A stretch of DNA of 64,000 nt from Phycicoccus sp. Soil802 (GTDB lineage Bacteria; Actinomycetota; Actinomycetes; Actinomycetales; Dermatophilaceae): positions 455,256 through 519,255 of the forward strand of contig NZ_LMSS01000006.1 of the NCBI RefSeq assembly GCF_001429605.1, written 5' to 3'. Made by a program: the position numbers and the translations under genes. How positions within the stretch are numbered: position 1 is the stretch's first letter; every line of letters starts with the position of its first letter. Shown in pieces: positions 1 to 7,803 of this stretch. The notes under the pieces were generated by a model. It worked only from the letters and a program-made list of their open reading frames with translations. It did no database searches and was not told where the DNA came from.

Positions 1-286
1 TGGGCCGCCGGGCGCCGACCACGGCGACCTCGGCTCCGACCAGTGCGTTGAAGAGGCTGGACTTGCCCGAACCCGTGGCGCCCGCGAGCGCGACCACGGT
101 GTGGTTGCCGGCTTTGGAGATCCGCTCACCGATCTTGTCGACCACGGCCCGGGCGGCAGCGACCGCGGCAGGGTCGAGCTCACGACCGCCGGTCTCCACC
201 GCCTGTTCCAGAGCCGCCGACCTGGAGGTCAGCTCCTCGGCACTGACTGCCTTGACCTGCTTGCTGCCCATTTTCAACGGGCTCAT
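1..286 (-). CDS. Dynamin-like/YfjP-type GTPase, N-terminal part (runs off the window)
   Basis: Only the first 95 codons are in the window; the gene continues beyond base 1. About 47 residues in there is a clear P-loop, AGATGSGKSSLFNALVG, in the style of TRAFAC/dynamin-like GTPases, and the visible part ends in VVGARRP, where the family's switch I region begins. The chosen start is the ATG at 286-284, which overlaps the stop of the upstream GTPase gene (ATGA), so the two are probably translationally coupled. A second possible start (MGSKQ) lies five codons in. GTP binding is supported by the motif; the membrane-remodelling role is inference from the tandem-GTPase arrangement seen in actinobacterial dynamin-like pairs. 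Confidence 0.8.
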   Translation of the reverse strand, partial: MSPLKMGSKQVKAVSAEELTSRSAALEQAVETGGRELDPAAVAAARAVVDKIGERISKAGNHTVVALAGATGSGKSSLFNALVGAEVAVVGARRP

Positions 287-1989
287 CGAACCGCCTTCAC
301 CGCTGCTGCCGCGTCGGCCAGGCGTTGCGCCTGGCCGGATCTGGTCTCCACGTCCTCGAGGGCCTGGTCGTAGCGGACCCGCTCCGCGGCATACAGCTCC
401 TGCACGTGCTCGAGGAGGCGCTTGCGCGCCTTGGTCGCCATCTCTCGCACCGCCTGGTCGCCGAAGATCGCCTCGAGCACCTTCTGGGCCAGCACGGCGG
501 TGCCGCCGGCGATGCCCACCTCGGCGCCGATCAGGCCACCGGTGTGCGCGAAGGCCACCAGCATGAGGATCACGCCGATGCCGTTGAGCCCGTATGCCGC
601 GATGCGGGCCGTCGTGCGACGGTCCTTGCCCTCGCCGCGCACCAGCTCGAGCACCTCGCCCTGCCAGTCACGGACCAGCCGCTCCGTGCGCTCCCCCAGG
701 TCCGGGGACGCCTTCGACAGCCCTGTCGTCTCGTCCAACAGCGCATCACCGCCGGGGAGCTTGCGCCACTGGCGGGCCACGGTCGCGGCGGCGCCCTGCC
801 CCTGGGCGTCGATCAGGGCCGCGACGCCGGTCTGCAGCGCCTCACCGAGGTCGCCGGACGGTGGGGCCTGGCCCTTGAGCGCCGCGGTGATCCGGTCGCG
901 GACCTTGGAGATCGTCGACTCGACCTGCTTGAAGAACTCGCCGGTGCCGACGTACTCCTGCCAGCGAGCCAGCACCTCGCCGCGCAGGAGGGTGCCGTCG
1001 GTCATGCCGTGCTCGACGTTGGCCAGCGCCTCGCGGTAGGCCGTGTCGGACTCCCGCTGCAGCGCGGCCAAGGCCTGCGCCTGCTGGTGGGTCGCCGTCA
1101 CGAGCACCGCGGCCCGCTCGTCGAGGCTGCCGAGAGCGCCGTCGAGGGTCTGCTTGACGATCACCGAGCGGGCTCGGGCGTCGCTGGCCAGGGCGGTGAG
1201 CCACGACCGCAGCCGGGCCACGTCGGGCTCGGGCAGGCGTCCCTCGGCCGTCAGGGTCGCCTCCGGGATGCCGAAGATGGGTGCGGTCGACAGGCCCTGC
1301 TCGCGCAACATGGAGGCGAGGTGGCTGCGGATGTCGGCCATCGCCTCTGGCGGCACCCGGTCGAGGACGATCGCGATGGCGGTGCCGCGCTCGGCGGCTT
1401 CGCGCAGCAGGTCCCACGGCACCGCATCCGCATAGCGCGCGGCAGTCGTGACGAAGAGCCAGAGGTCCGCCGCGGCGAGCAGCTGCGCGGCCAGCGCGCG
1501 GTTGGCGCTGACCACCGAGTCGATGTCAGGGGCGTCGAGCAGGGCCATGCCCGGCGGCAGGGAGCTGGACGGCACGAGGCGCAGGGTGTTGGCCCCGTCA
1601 CCCTCGGTCGGCGCGCCGGTGATCCGGCTCAGGGTCGGGAGCACGCGGTCGTCGGCGAACCACCGCTCGTCCTGGGGGTGGTGCACCAGCACCGGGGTCG
1701 TGGTCGTGGGTCGCAGCACCCCGGAGCGACTCACCTCGGCGTCGACGATCGAGTTCACCAGGGTCGACTTGCCGGCTCCGGTCGACCCGCCGACGACGGC
1801 CAGCAGGGGCGCGTCGAGGGAGCGCAGCCGCGGGATGACGTAGTCGTCGAGCTGCTTCAGGAGGGCGTCCCGGGTCGCGCGCCCGGTCATCGCATCGGGG
1901 ATGTCGAGAGGCAGCCGGGCCTGCTCGACCTCTTCGCGGAGGATCGACACGGCGCCCAGCATGGACACGGCGTCGTCCCTGGAAATCAC
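283..1989 (-). CDS. Dynamin-like membrane-associated GTPase
   Basis: 568-residue protein with a G domain near the N-terminus: P-loop GGSTGAGKST, a switch/DxxG-like LLDAPDIDS, and IVLDRVP in the position of the N/TKxD specificity motif (degenerate). A long helical middle follows, then a hydrophobic stretch near residues 460-500 (GVILMLVAFAH) and a basic helical tail, the layout of bacterial dynamin-like proteins that bind membranes through a hydrophobic paddle. It starts with GTG at 1989; an ATG nine codons in is an alternative. It overlaps the next GTPase gene by 4 bp. The pair may act as a hetero-oligomer on the cytoplasmic membrane, by analogy with paired dynamin-like proteins; the exact role is not evident. 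Confidence 0.82.
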   Translation of the reverse strand: MISRDDAVSMLGAVSILREEVEQARLPLDIPDAMTGRATRDALLKQLDDYVIPRLRSLDAPLLAVVGGSTGAGKSTLVNSIVDAEVSRSGVLRPTTTTPVLVHHPQDERWFADDRVLPTLSRITGAPTEGDGANTLRLVPSSSLPPGMALLDAPDIDSVVSANRALAAQLLAAADLWLFVTTAARYADAVPWDLLREAAERGTAIAIVLDRVPPEAMADIRSHLASMLREQGLSTAPIFGIPEATLTAEGRLPEPDVARLRSWLTALASDARARSVIVKQTLDGALGSLDERAAVLVTATHQQAQALAALQRESDTAYREALANVEHGMTDGTLLRGEVLARWQEYVGTGEFFKQVESTISKVRDRITAALKGQAPPSGDLGEALQTGVAALIDAQGQGAAATVARQWRKLPGGDALLDETTGLSKASPDLGERTERLVRDWQGEVLELVRGEGKDRRTTARIAAYGLNGIGVILMLVAFAHTGGLIGAEVGIAGGTAVLAQKVLEAIFGDQAVREMATKARKRLLEHVQELYAAERVRYDQALEDVETRSGQAQRLADAAAAVKAVR

Positions 1990-2068
1990 ACCGCAAGCCT
2001 AACGAACTGAATGACCGCGACTGCACGCGACAGACCCGACCGAAGGCATGCGTTCGATAAAAGCAGCC

Positions 2069-2833
2069 CTAGAAACGGCGGAAGTAGTCGTCGTACCCGC
2101 TCGGCGTCGATCCGTCGCCGTCGTCGTCGCGCGGGTGCAGGCGCTCGACCGGCTCGATCAGCTCGACCCCGTCGAGGGTCAGGTCGTCGACATTCGCGTC
2201 GGGTGCGGGGGCGGGGCGCCAGCGACGCGGCCTCCGGACCGACGGGTCCGGCTCCTCGTCAGGCGCCTCGAAGTCGACGGGGAGCCGGAGCCACCAGAGC
2301 GCCGAGACCGACAGCAGGAGGAGGCACAGCACCGGGAGGGTCGCCCCGGCCGCCAGCACCTCGATGATGCTGGGCCCGGTGTCGATGCGCACCACCCCGT
2401 CGTCCGGCGGCGCGTTGGGGTCACCGCGGACCAAGGCCACCACCACCGACAGGACCAGCACCACGTTGCCCAGGAACACGACCGCCCAGAGGCTGAAGAC
2501 CTCCCAGCGCAGCACCGACGCGTGGCTGACCGGCTGGGCGAAGTGCAGGATGGCGACCAGCCCGAGCAGCACCAGGCACGCGAGCGGGGCGGAGAAGGGG
2601 GCCTGCCCGTAGCCGAAGCCGTACATCGCGAAGAGCGTGACGCGGTCGAGGAACGGCGGGGCACCGGTCGGGGTGCCGTCCTCGCCGAAGTTCTGCGCGG
2701 TCGACTGGTAGACCTGCCAGCTCTGGAGCGCCCACCCGAGGACGGCCACCACGGCCGCGACCTCGAGGAGCCGCGCGGTGACGAACCACGTGCGCGGTGG
2801 TGTCCACTCCACGCGAACAGTCGACAGCGGCAT
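2069..2833 (-). CDS. Actinobacterial membrane protein of unknown function
   Basis: 254-residue protein with four likely transmembrane helices (around residues 20-40, 80-100, 118-140 and 165-185) and a charged, Pro/Asp-rich cytoplasmic tail ending GYDDYFRRF. The ATG at 2833 is preceded by a strong AGGAGG-type ribosome site about 13 bases upstream, which rules out the much longer open frame. I do not recognise a named family. It lies divergent to the phosphodiesterase gene, sharing an ~85-bp promoter region, and is separated from the GTPase gene downstream by about 80 bp. Confidence 0.75.
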   Translation of the reverse strand: MPLSTVRVEWTPPRTWFVTARLLEVAAVVAVLGWALQSWQVYQSTAQNFGEDGTPTGAPPFLDRVTLFAMYGFGYGQAPFSAPLACLVLLGLVAILHFAQPVSHASVLRWEVFSLWAVVFLGNVVLVLSVVVALVRGDPNAPPDDGVVRIDTGPSIIEVLAAGATLPVLCLLLLSVSALWWLRLPVDFEAPDEEPDPSVRRPRRWRPAPAPDANVDDLTLDGVELIEPVERLHPRDDDGDGSTPSGYDDYFRRF

Positions 2834-2918
2834 GGCGACCCCTTCCTCCTCGCGCCAATCTATTCCAGCCCGCGCCACACGGAGCAGTCCATGGGGATGC
2901 CTCCGACAGAATGGGCCG

Positions 2919-3485
2919 ATGCGCATCTTTGCCGCCGTCGTCCCGCCCGAGTCGGCCCTGGACGACCTCGCGGAGTTCCTCGACCCGCGCCGGGATGCCG
3001 GGCCGGACCTGCGCTGGACCGATCCCAGTCTCTGGCACGTCACCACGGCGTTCATGGCCGACGTCCCGAGCCGGCTGGTCGACCCCATGGTCGAAGGCGT
3101 CGCGGAAGCGGTGGCGAGCCGCCGTCCCCTCACCGTGTCGATCCGCGGTGGTGGCGCCTTCCCCAACCCCTACGAGGCGCGGGTCACCTGGATGGGCATC
3201 GACGGGGAGCCGGACGAGCTCGAGTCCCTGGCCGGGCTCGCCCGGGCCGTCCGTCGCGCGTGCAGCCACGTCGGCGCCAGCCCCGAGGGCGGGCCGTTCA
3301 CCCCGCACCTCACCGTGGCCCGGTCACGCCACCCGTTCGAGGCGACCCGGTGGTTGCGGGTGCTCGAGGGGTATGCCGGTCCGGAATGGACCGCGGACGA
3401 GGTCACCGTGTTCGCGTCGCACCGCGGTGAGGGCCGGGCTCGACCGCACTACGAGCCGATAGCCGTCGTGGAGCTCTCCGGCTGA
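2919..3485 (+). CDS. thpR: RNA 2',3'-cyclic phosphodiesterase (2H family)
   Basis: 188 residues, the usual size for ThpR/LigT-like 2H phosphoesterases. Both catalytic H-x-T-x motifs are visible: HVTT near residue 44 and HLTV near residue 129. The N-terminus MRIFAAVVPPE is typical of the family. The enzyme hydrolyses 2',3'-cyclic phosphate ends of RNA to 2'-phosphates and can ligate tRNA halves in vitro; it is cytosolic. The start is the ATG that begins MRIFAA, since upstream in-frame codons read through the promoter region of the divergent membrane-protein gene. Confidence 0.88.
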   Translation: MRIFAAVVPPESALDDLAEFLDPRRDAGPDLRWTDPSLWHVTTAFMADVPSRLVDPMVEGVAEAVASRRPLTVSIRGGGAFPNPYEARVTWMGIDGEPDELESLAGLARAVRRACSHVGASPEGGPFTPHLTVARSRHPFEATRWLRVLEGYAGPEWTADEVTVFASHRGEGRARPHYEPIAVVELSG

Positions 3486-3500
3486 GTCCCCCACGGTCAC

Positions 3501-3587
3501 CACTTCTGGCCAGAGGTGGTGGATCCGCGGACGGTTCGGGGCGGGCGTTGAGGCATGGGTGGCCAGGAGTCGCGGTGGTTGGCGCCC
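3501..3587. repeat. 87-bp dispersed repeat, copy A
   Basis: Ungapped match of 87 bp to 4410-4496 with about 14 mismatches by eye (roughly 84% identity). Each copy begins CACTTCTGGCCA and carries an inverted TGGCCAG(A/G)AGTC near its far end, so each could fold into a large stem-loop, as REP-like intergenic palindromes do. Both copies end in GGTTGGCGCCC. The pair flanks the unknown gene at 3595-4341 in direct orientation. Confidence 0.7.
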
Positions 3588-3594
3588 TCGCGGG

Positions 3595-4341
3595 TCAGAG
3601 CGCGAGCATGCCTTCGGAGAGGCTGTGTCGGACCTCCCACTGCGCGTCACCGTCGGCCTGGCCGGGAAAGCCGCCGTTGCTGAAGACGTGGTTGAGGTAG
3701 GCGACGAAGGGCATGGCGACCTCGCCGACGAAGATGCCCTCCGCGGTCCGATCCGGAAGCGGCACGCCGTAGGGGTCGCCGCCGCTGACGTTGGCCTTGT
3801 GGAGCGCGTCGGGGGCCAGCGGAAGCAGGAACGGCTCGTCGTCGTACCCCTCGTCGCGCGCCTCCTCCCACGCATCGTGCTCGTCCTCGAAGTAGTCAGC
3901 GATCGAGGCCTCCGGGTATCGCGAGCCCTCGGCCTCGATCACGAGCGGGTCGGCGTCCGAGGACTCGCGCCACCGCGGGTGCGTGCCGACCAGCCAGACG
4001 TCACCGACCAGGCGGATCCACGACGACAGGGCCATCGGGATCGGCCCGAGGTGGTCCTCCAGCCAGGCGACGTGCGCCGACGCCTCGGGACCGGGCGGGT
4101 GGAACGGCTCGACGGCGGCCTGCCGGTTGTCGTTGACGTGGAAGCGGTACCCCTGCTCGCGGAGCCGGGCCACGACCAGCCGGACGTTGTGCGCGGCGCG
4201 CGTCGCCATCTCGTCGCACACCGCCTGCGCCTCAGCCGCGTACTCGGGCTCACGCACCCGGTCGCCCAGCTGGCGCAGCTCGTGCCACACGAGCTCGCGC
4301 TCCCCTGCTTGGTACCGCTCCAGCCATCGTCCCTCCGGCAT
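3595..4341 (-). CDS. Conserved hypothetical protein bracketed by repeats
   Basis: 248-residue acidic protein starting MPEGRWLERYQAGER. No signal peptide or membrane segment is visible. It contains aromatic/Asp-rich segments (HVNDNRQAAVEPFHPPG; SIADYFEDEHDAWEEA) and may belong to a family of actinobacterial proteins of unknown function; I assign no activity. The ATG at 4341 is chosen because upstream codons lie in repeat copy B and the tRNA remnant. The gene is sandwiched between two 87-bp direct repeats, suggesting it could have arrived or been duplicated with them. Confidence 0.7.
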   Translation of the reverse strand: MPEGRWLERYQAGERELVWHELRQLGDRVREPEYAAEAQAVCDEMATRAAHNVRLVVARLREQGYRFHVNDNRQAAVEPFHPPGPEASAHVAWLEDHLGPIPMALSSWIRLVGDVWLVGTHPRWRESSDADPLVIEAEGSRYPEASIADYFEDEHDAWEEARDEGYDDEPFLLPLAPDALHKANVSGGDPYGVPLPDRTAEGIFVGEVAMPFVAYLNHVFSNGGFPGQADGDAQWEVRHSLSEGMLAL

Positions 4342-4409
4342 GGCGCCGATCCTGCCAGCCGGAGGCCCGACTCGCGATCGACGCGCCAGTCCACACCCGA
4401 AGGAGCCAT

Positions 4410-4496
4410 CACTTCTGGCCAGCCGTGGTGCATCGATGGCCGGTTCGGGGCACCCGATGAGGCCTGGGTGGCCAGAAGTCACGGTGGTTGGCGCCC
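4410..4496. repeat. 87-bp dispersed repeat, copy B
   Basis: Partner of the repeat at 3501-3587, in the same orientation. Its terminal inverted repeats are better preserved here: ACTTCTGGCCA and TGGCCAGAAGT. Its last bases (GGCGCC) merge with the CCA end of the displaced tRNA-Arg 3' fragment, so the repeat sits directly downstream of the original tRNA gene. Confidence 0.7.
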
Positions 4497-4528
4497 CCGG
4501 CAGGACTCGAACCTGCGACCCAGTCATT
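4493..4528. repeat. Left attachment-site repeat of the integrative element (displaced tRNA-Arg 3' end)
   Basis: 36 bp identical to 23765-23800 inside the tRNA-Arg(TCT) gene; identity resumes for five bases (GAAGT) after one mismatch. Read on the minus strand it is the T-arm and acceptor 3' strand of the tRNA followed by G-CCA, i.e. the original chromosomal 3' end pushed about 19.3 kb away. The tRNA 5' half is absent here, so this copy is not functional. Confidence 0.92.
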
Positions 4529-4658
4529 TGAAGTCCGATCGAAATCGAGGCTTCATCAGCACTCACGATGAGACGTCAGAAGCGTTAGCGCGAAGCATGA
4601 TTGGGGTGATAAGGCACCCTGAGGGCTCATCCGCCATCATCGCCAGTCACCTCTACTT

Positions 4659-4678
4659 CGGGTGACAGTACGGGTAAC
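4659..4678 (+). promoter_or_regulatory. Putative integrase arm-binding sites, left end
   Basis: CGGGTGAC at 4659-4666 and CGGGTAAC at 4671-4678 form a direct pair with 12-bp register. The same octamer pair with the same register occurs at the right end (23687-23706). Matching repeats inside both ends are what arm-type sites of a tyrosine integrase look like; binding is inferred. Confidence 0.5.
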
Positions 4679-4707
4679 CACGGAACAACCATGAGAGGAA
4701 CGAGACA

Positions 4708-5061
4708 ATGAGCGAGCGCGCACACATCTTCGCCCCGGAGGAGATCGAGCAGCAGAGGACACTTGGTCGCATCTCCTGGGACCTGCCGAAACCAGACGTC
4801 GAAGAGCGCGCGCTCAACGGTGCGCTCGTCAGGCTCGTGTTCGGAGCTCAGACCGCGGACCTTCGTCGCAGCGCGACATATCCCTACGGCGTCCTGAGGT
4901 CTATGCAGGACACGGACGTGGCCTACCAGGCGAGTTGGGACGCGGTGACCGACTGGCTCGTCACGATCGGCCTGCGGCCCGCTGACGATCCGATCCCCGA
5001 CGGAGACCCGGCGTGCGACGTCTACCCGCTCGAGCCCGTGCTCCAGGAAGACTGGACCTAG
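4708..5061 (+). CDS. Hypothetical protein at the left end of the element
   Basis: 117-residue soluble acidic protein, MSERAHIFAPEEIEQQ at the N-terminus, ending EPVLQEDWT. The ATG is preceded by GAGAGGAACGAGACA, a usable ribosome site. No domain is recognised. It is the first gene inside the element, followed by a hairpin that looks like its terminator, so it is probably monocistronic cargo. Confidence 0.6.
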   Translation: MSERAHIFAPEEIEQQRTLGRISWDLPKPDVEERALNGALVRLVFGAQTADLRRSATYPYGVLRSMQDTDVAYQASWDAVTDWLVTIGLRPADDPIPDGDPACDVYPLEPVLQEDWT

Positions 5062-5083
5062 AGGGTCACCGAACTTCGCTACC

Positions 5084-5114
5084 GGAGCCGCTGGCCGTCG
5101 TGGTCAGCGGCTCC
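5084..5114 (+). terminator. Stem-loop terminator candidate
   Basis: Perfect 10-bp stem GGAGCCGCTG / CAGCGGCTCC with an 11-base loop, starting 23 bases after the stop of the 117-residue gene. There is no long T run after it, as is common in high-GC actinobacteria. Confidence 0.55.
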
Positions 5115-5586
5115 TCTGCACACCATCCGGCCCGTGGCGTTGCGAGACGGCCCCCGAGGCCCCCTGCATGGGAGCGCCGGCCCGGGGGGCGAACGACTGT
5201 CGGCCCGGTGAGCTCCCCCTCTGGCGCGCACGGTTAGTGCTGCTGCCCCCCTGATCTAGGGCGCTGACTACAACCGCAAGCAGCTGTCAGCCTGTCCAGC
5301 AGGCCACCGCCAAAGGGCCGACCGCGCGACTCTGGCCCGCCAAGGGAGCCTTGCAGGCGCCCGCCGGCAGCGCCGGAGCTTGACCCACCCATGTTTAATC
5401 AGGCACCCCCACCCCCTGTGTACTATCCCGCCGAAAAAAATTGCCCAACCGTCGGTCGTGTCTCGCTGCACCCGATGGGTGGCTCCTACTCAGCCGTTTG
5501 GCTGATTTCGTCGAGGCGACCAGAACTCCAACCAGGGCCACTCGTTGACCGGACAGAAGGAACGTCGAAAACGAGGGGGTCTGGCA
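5115..5586. other. Non-coding stretch, no supported gene
   Basis: About 470 bp without a convincing coding frame. It contains a GC-rich first half and a less GC-rich patch near 5395-5460 (with a run of seven A) that could hold the promoter for the small gene at 5587. Nothing else is recognised. Confidence 0.4.
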
Positions 5587-5781
5587 ATGAGCGCTGCTGA
5601 GGCGAGTCCTGTGGAGGAGTTAAGCGACACGGTCCTGGCCCAAGAGATCGAACTCTTGGGCGACATGATCGAAACGGTGGCGACCACCGACCACCCGCTG
5701 TGCCAAGCCGAGATCGACCGCGCACTCCACATCACCCCACCGTCTGGCGAGGCTGCGGCCGGCGGTCAAGCCGCATCCTGA
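5587..5781 (+). CDS. Small acidic hypothetical protein
   Basis: 64 residues, MSAAEASPVEELSD at the N-terminus, predicted largely helical (LAQEIELLGDMIETVA) with a disordered Ala/Gly tail. The ATG at 5587 follows a GAGGGGGT ribosome site. Short helical proteins like this occur in actinobacterial mobile elements and often act as small regulators, but I have no specific family match. Confidence 0.5.
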   Translation: MSAAEASPVEELSDTVLAQEIELLGDMIETVATTDHPLCQAEIDRALHITPPSGEAAAGGQAAS

Positions 5782-5809
5782 AGCTGCTTTAGTCGGGGCT
5801 ACTCGACCT

Positions 5810-6124
5810 CTACGGGTCGGTGGCGCTACCCGCGTTATCGCGAACGTTGGCCGCAGCACGCTCCGCGTTCGACTTGCTTGCGAAGCTCTCTCCGGAGGCG
5901 GCGACCTTGTCGCTGGACCTGGACGCGCGCCATCGCCACTTGCCGCCCATGTCCTCGTAGACGTCGTACCTAGCCGACGATGCCCCGTTCTTGAATGCCT
6001 CCGCGGCCCGAGTCGCGTTATACGTGCTTCCGAACGATTCGCCCGCCCACGCCACCATGTCGCTGCTGCTGTACAGCCACCACGACGGGTGGCCGCCGCT
6101 GTCGTTGCCCACGACGAACTTCAT
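5810..6124 (-). CDS. DUF1508 (YegP-like) double-repeat protein
   Basis: 104 residues made of two tandem DUF1508 units, each with the family's W...S/R-D-...A-x-S-G-E-S-F-x-S-K/T-x-N-A pattern: WWLYSSSDMVAWAGESF and WRWRASRSSDKVAASGESF. YegP-like proteins are small beta-alpha units of unknown biochemical role, frequent in plasmids and prophages. The ATG at 6124 has GGAGGGG seven bases upstream. The gene is convergent with the 64-residue gene and divergent from the SIR2-like gene. Confidence 0.8.
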   Translation of the reverse strand: MKFVVGNDSGGHPSWWLYSSSDMVAWAGESFGSTYNATRAAEAFKNGASSARYDVYEDMGGKWRWRASRSSDKVAASGESFASKSNAERAAANVRDNAGSATDP

Positions 6125-6349
6125 GAGAACCCCTCCGCGCTCACGGGTCCAAAGTTCCTCCCCGGACCTCGCTGATCCGAGTGTCCAGCGGTCGCTGGTG
6201 GCCCGCAAGGGCCTGGACAAGTACCGGCTCGCCGTCAACAGGCTCGACAGCCGTCGCGGCCGAGTAGGGCCCCGTGCTGGCAGAATCATCCGACACATGG
6301 CGCCCCCCGGTGGGCCGCCGTACCGAACGAGCGCGGTTGGAGACCGACT

Positions 6350-7669
6350 ATGCCTCGTCTAGCCGTAGTCCTGGGAGCTGGCTTCTCGCGAGCCGCGGCC
6401 GGCCTGCCAACCACAGACGAACTCGGTAACGAGCTCAGAGGGCGGATCGAAGGCTTGGCGGATCGGGTCCCGCAGCTGTTCACCGATGGCAACTTTGAGA
6501 CCTGGATGTCCGGTGTGGCTGAGCCCCAGCCCTACCTCAGCGATGAGCAGAACGCAGACAACGCTGCGCTCTTCGTCGCAGCAACCCAAGCGCTCCACGA
6601 CATCCTCGTAGAGCGCGAGGCGCAGGCTCTCGCCGCCCCGCCCAAGCCTTGGCTTCTCAGCCTCATGCGAGTGCTCCATGCAACGCGCGCCGACGTGATC
6701 ACCTTCAATTACGACACGCTGGTGGAGCGGGCGGCCCTGTCGGCAGGGCTTTTCGACGCCGAGGTTGGCTCCTACGCGAACATGGAGTCGATCCTCGACG
6801 CCCTACCCCCGCCACTTACAGCGTCGTACGCGATGCTCGCGCCCACGCCGATGAGCAGCTTTCGACTGATGAAGCTTCACGGATCGCTAGACACGTACTG
6901 GGTGCGAGGGGACGCCACAGGGTCGACAATCGGACGCCTCCGAGGTGAGCGCAACTGGGATGGCGCCTACCCGTCCAACTTCGAACGTACCAAGCACGCC
7001 CCCGGCCGGCAGCCGTTTCTCGTGCCACCCGCCGCCGCGAAGTCCGCCTTCTACGACAACCCAATCACGCGGCAACTCTGGCGCAACGCCTCGGAAGCGC
7101 TGAGCCGGGCGGATCGGGTAGCCGTGGTGGGCTACTCCCTGCCGCTGACCGATCTGGTGACGGCCGGAATGCTGCGTGAGGCCCTCGCGGGCCGCCGCGT
7201 CACCGTGGACGTTGTGAATCCCGACGCCGCCGAAGTAAAGGAACGGCTCCACGCCCTGGGTGTGGATGGGGATCTGCCCGTACACACCGGAGCCGAATGC
7301 GTGGCGAACTACTCCGCCTTCCTGGCGAATCGGCTGGGACTGGAAGTGCTGGGCGCGTTAGAGCAAGTCGACCCGAACCTGAAGGTGTCCGTCGCGTCGA
7401 GGCGCGGCATCCATCCAGTCATACGGGCGGAGGCGACGCCAGACGGAGTCTGTTTGAACGCTGATTGGGGAAGCGTCATCGCCGACCTGAGTGGGGCCAA
7501 TTACATGGCGGCTGCGGTCACGGTTGGCAAAATCATGTCTGCGGTCGAGCGAAGTCCCGGGACGGCTGGGCCGAACATCCTCATGCGTGGTGTCAGCACA
7601 GCCGCAATCAGCGTCAGGCTGGAGGTGTGCAACTGGGCGACGTTGACGCCGGAGGCTTACGTGCCCTAG
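6350..7669 (+). CDS. SIR2-like (NADase-type) protein, candidate defence cargo
   Basis: 439 residues. Rossmann-type start VVLGAGFSRAAAGLPTTDEL (GAGFS at 9-13), ITFNYDTLVE at 117-126 and LMKLHGSLDTYW at 173-184, with N120, D122 and H177 in the places of SIR2 NAD-binding/catalytic residues; VVGYSLPLTD at 259-268 completes the fold. This variant (TFNYD, KLHGS) is the one found in bacterial anti-phage NADases rather than in protein deacetylases. Residues ~310-439 form a C-terminal extension I do not recognise, probably a sensor or oligomerisation module. The start has GGAG upstream. NAD depletion on phage infection is inference from the family and from location in a mobile element. Confidence 0.78.
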   Translation: MPRLAVVLGAGFSRAAAGLPTTDELGNELRGRIEGLADRVPQLFTDGNFETWMSGVAEPQPYLSDEQNADNAALFVAATQALHDILVEREAQALAAPPKPWLLSLMRVLHATRADVITFNYDTLVERAALSAGLFDAEVGSYANMESILDALPPPLTASYAMLAPTPMSSFRLMKLHGSLDTYWVRGDATGSTIGRLRGERNWDGAYPSNFERTKHAPGRQPFLVPPAAAKSAFYDNPITRQLWRNASEALSRADRVAVVGYSLPLTDLVTAGMLREALAGRRVTVDVVNPDAAEVKERLHALGVDGDLPVHTGAECVANYSAFLANRLGLEVLGALEQVDPNLKVSVASRRGIHPVIRAEATPDGVCLNADWGSVIADLSGANYMAAAVTVGKIMSAVERSPGTAGPNILMRGVSTAAISVRLEVCNWATLTPEAYVP

Positions 7670-7803
7670 CTCAGTTCATCGCCGCCCAACGTTGACCCGT
7701 ACCCCGCGGATGTGACCTTCAACCGAGGACCCGTCCTCGTCCGTACGCCGATGTCACGCAATTGACGGAAGCGCTAGCGCTCTGGCATTCGTACCGTGGG
7801 AAC

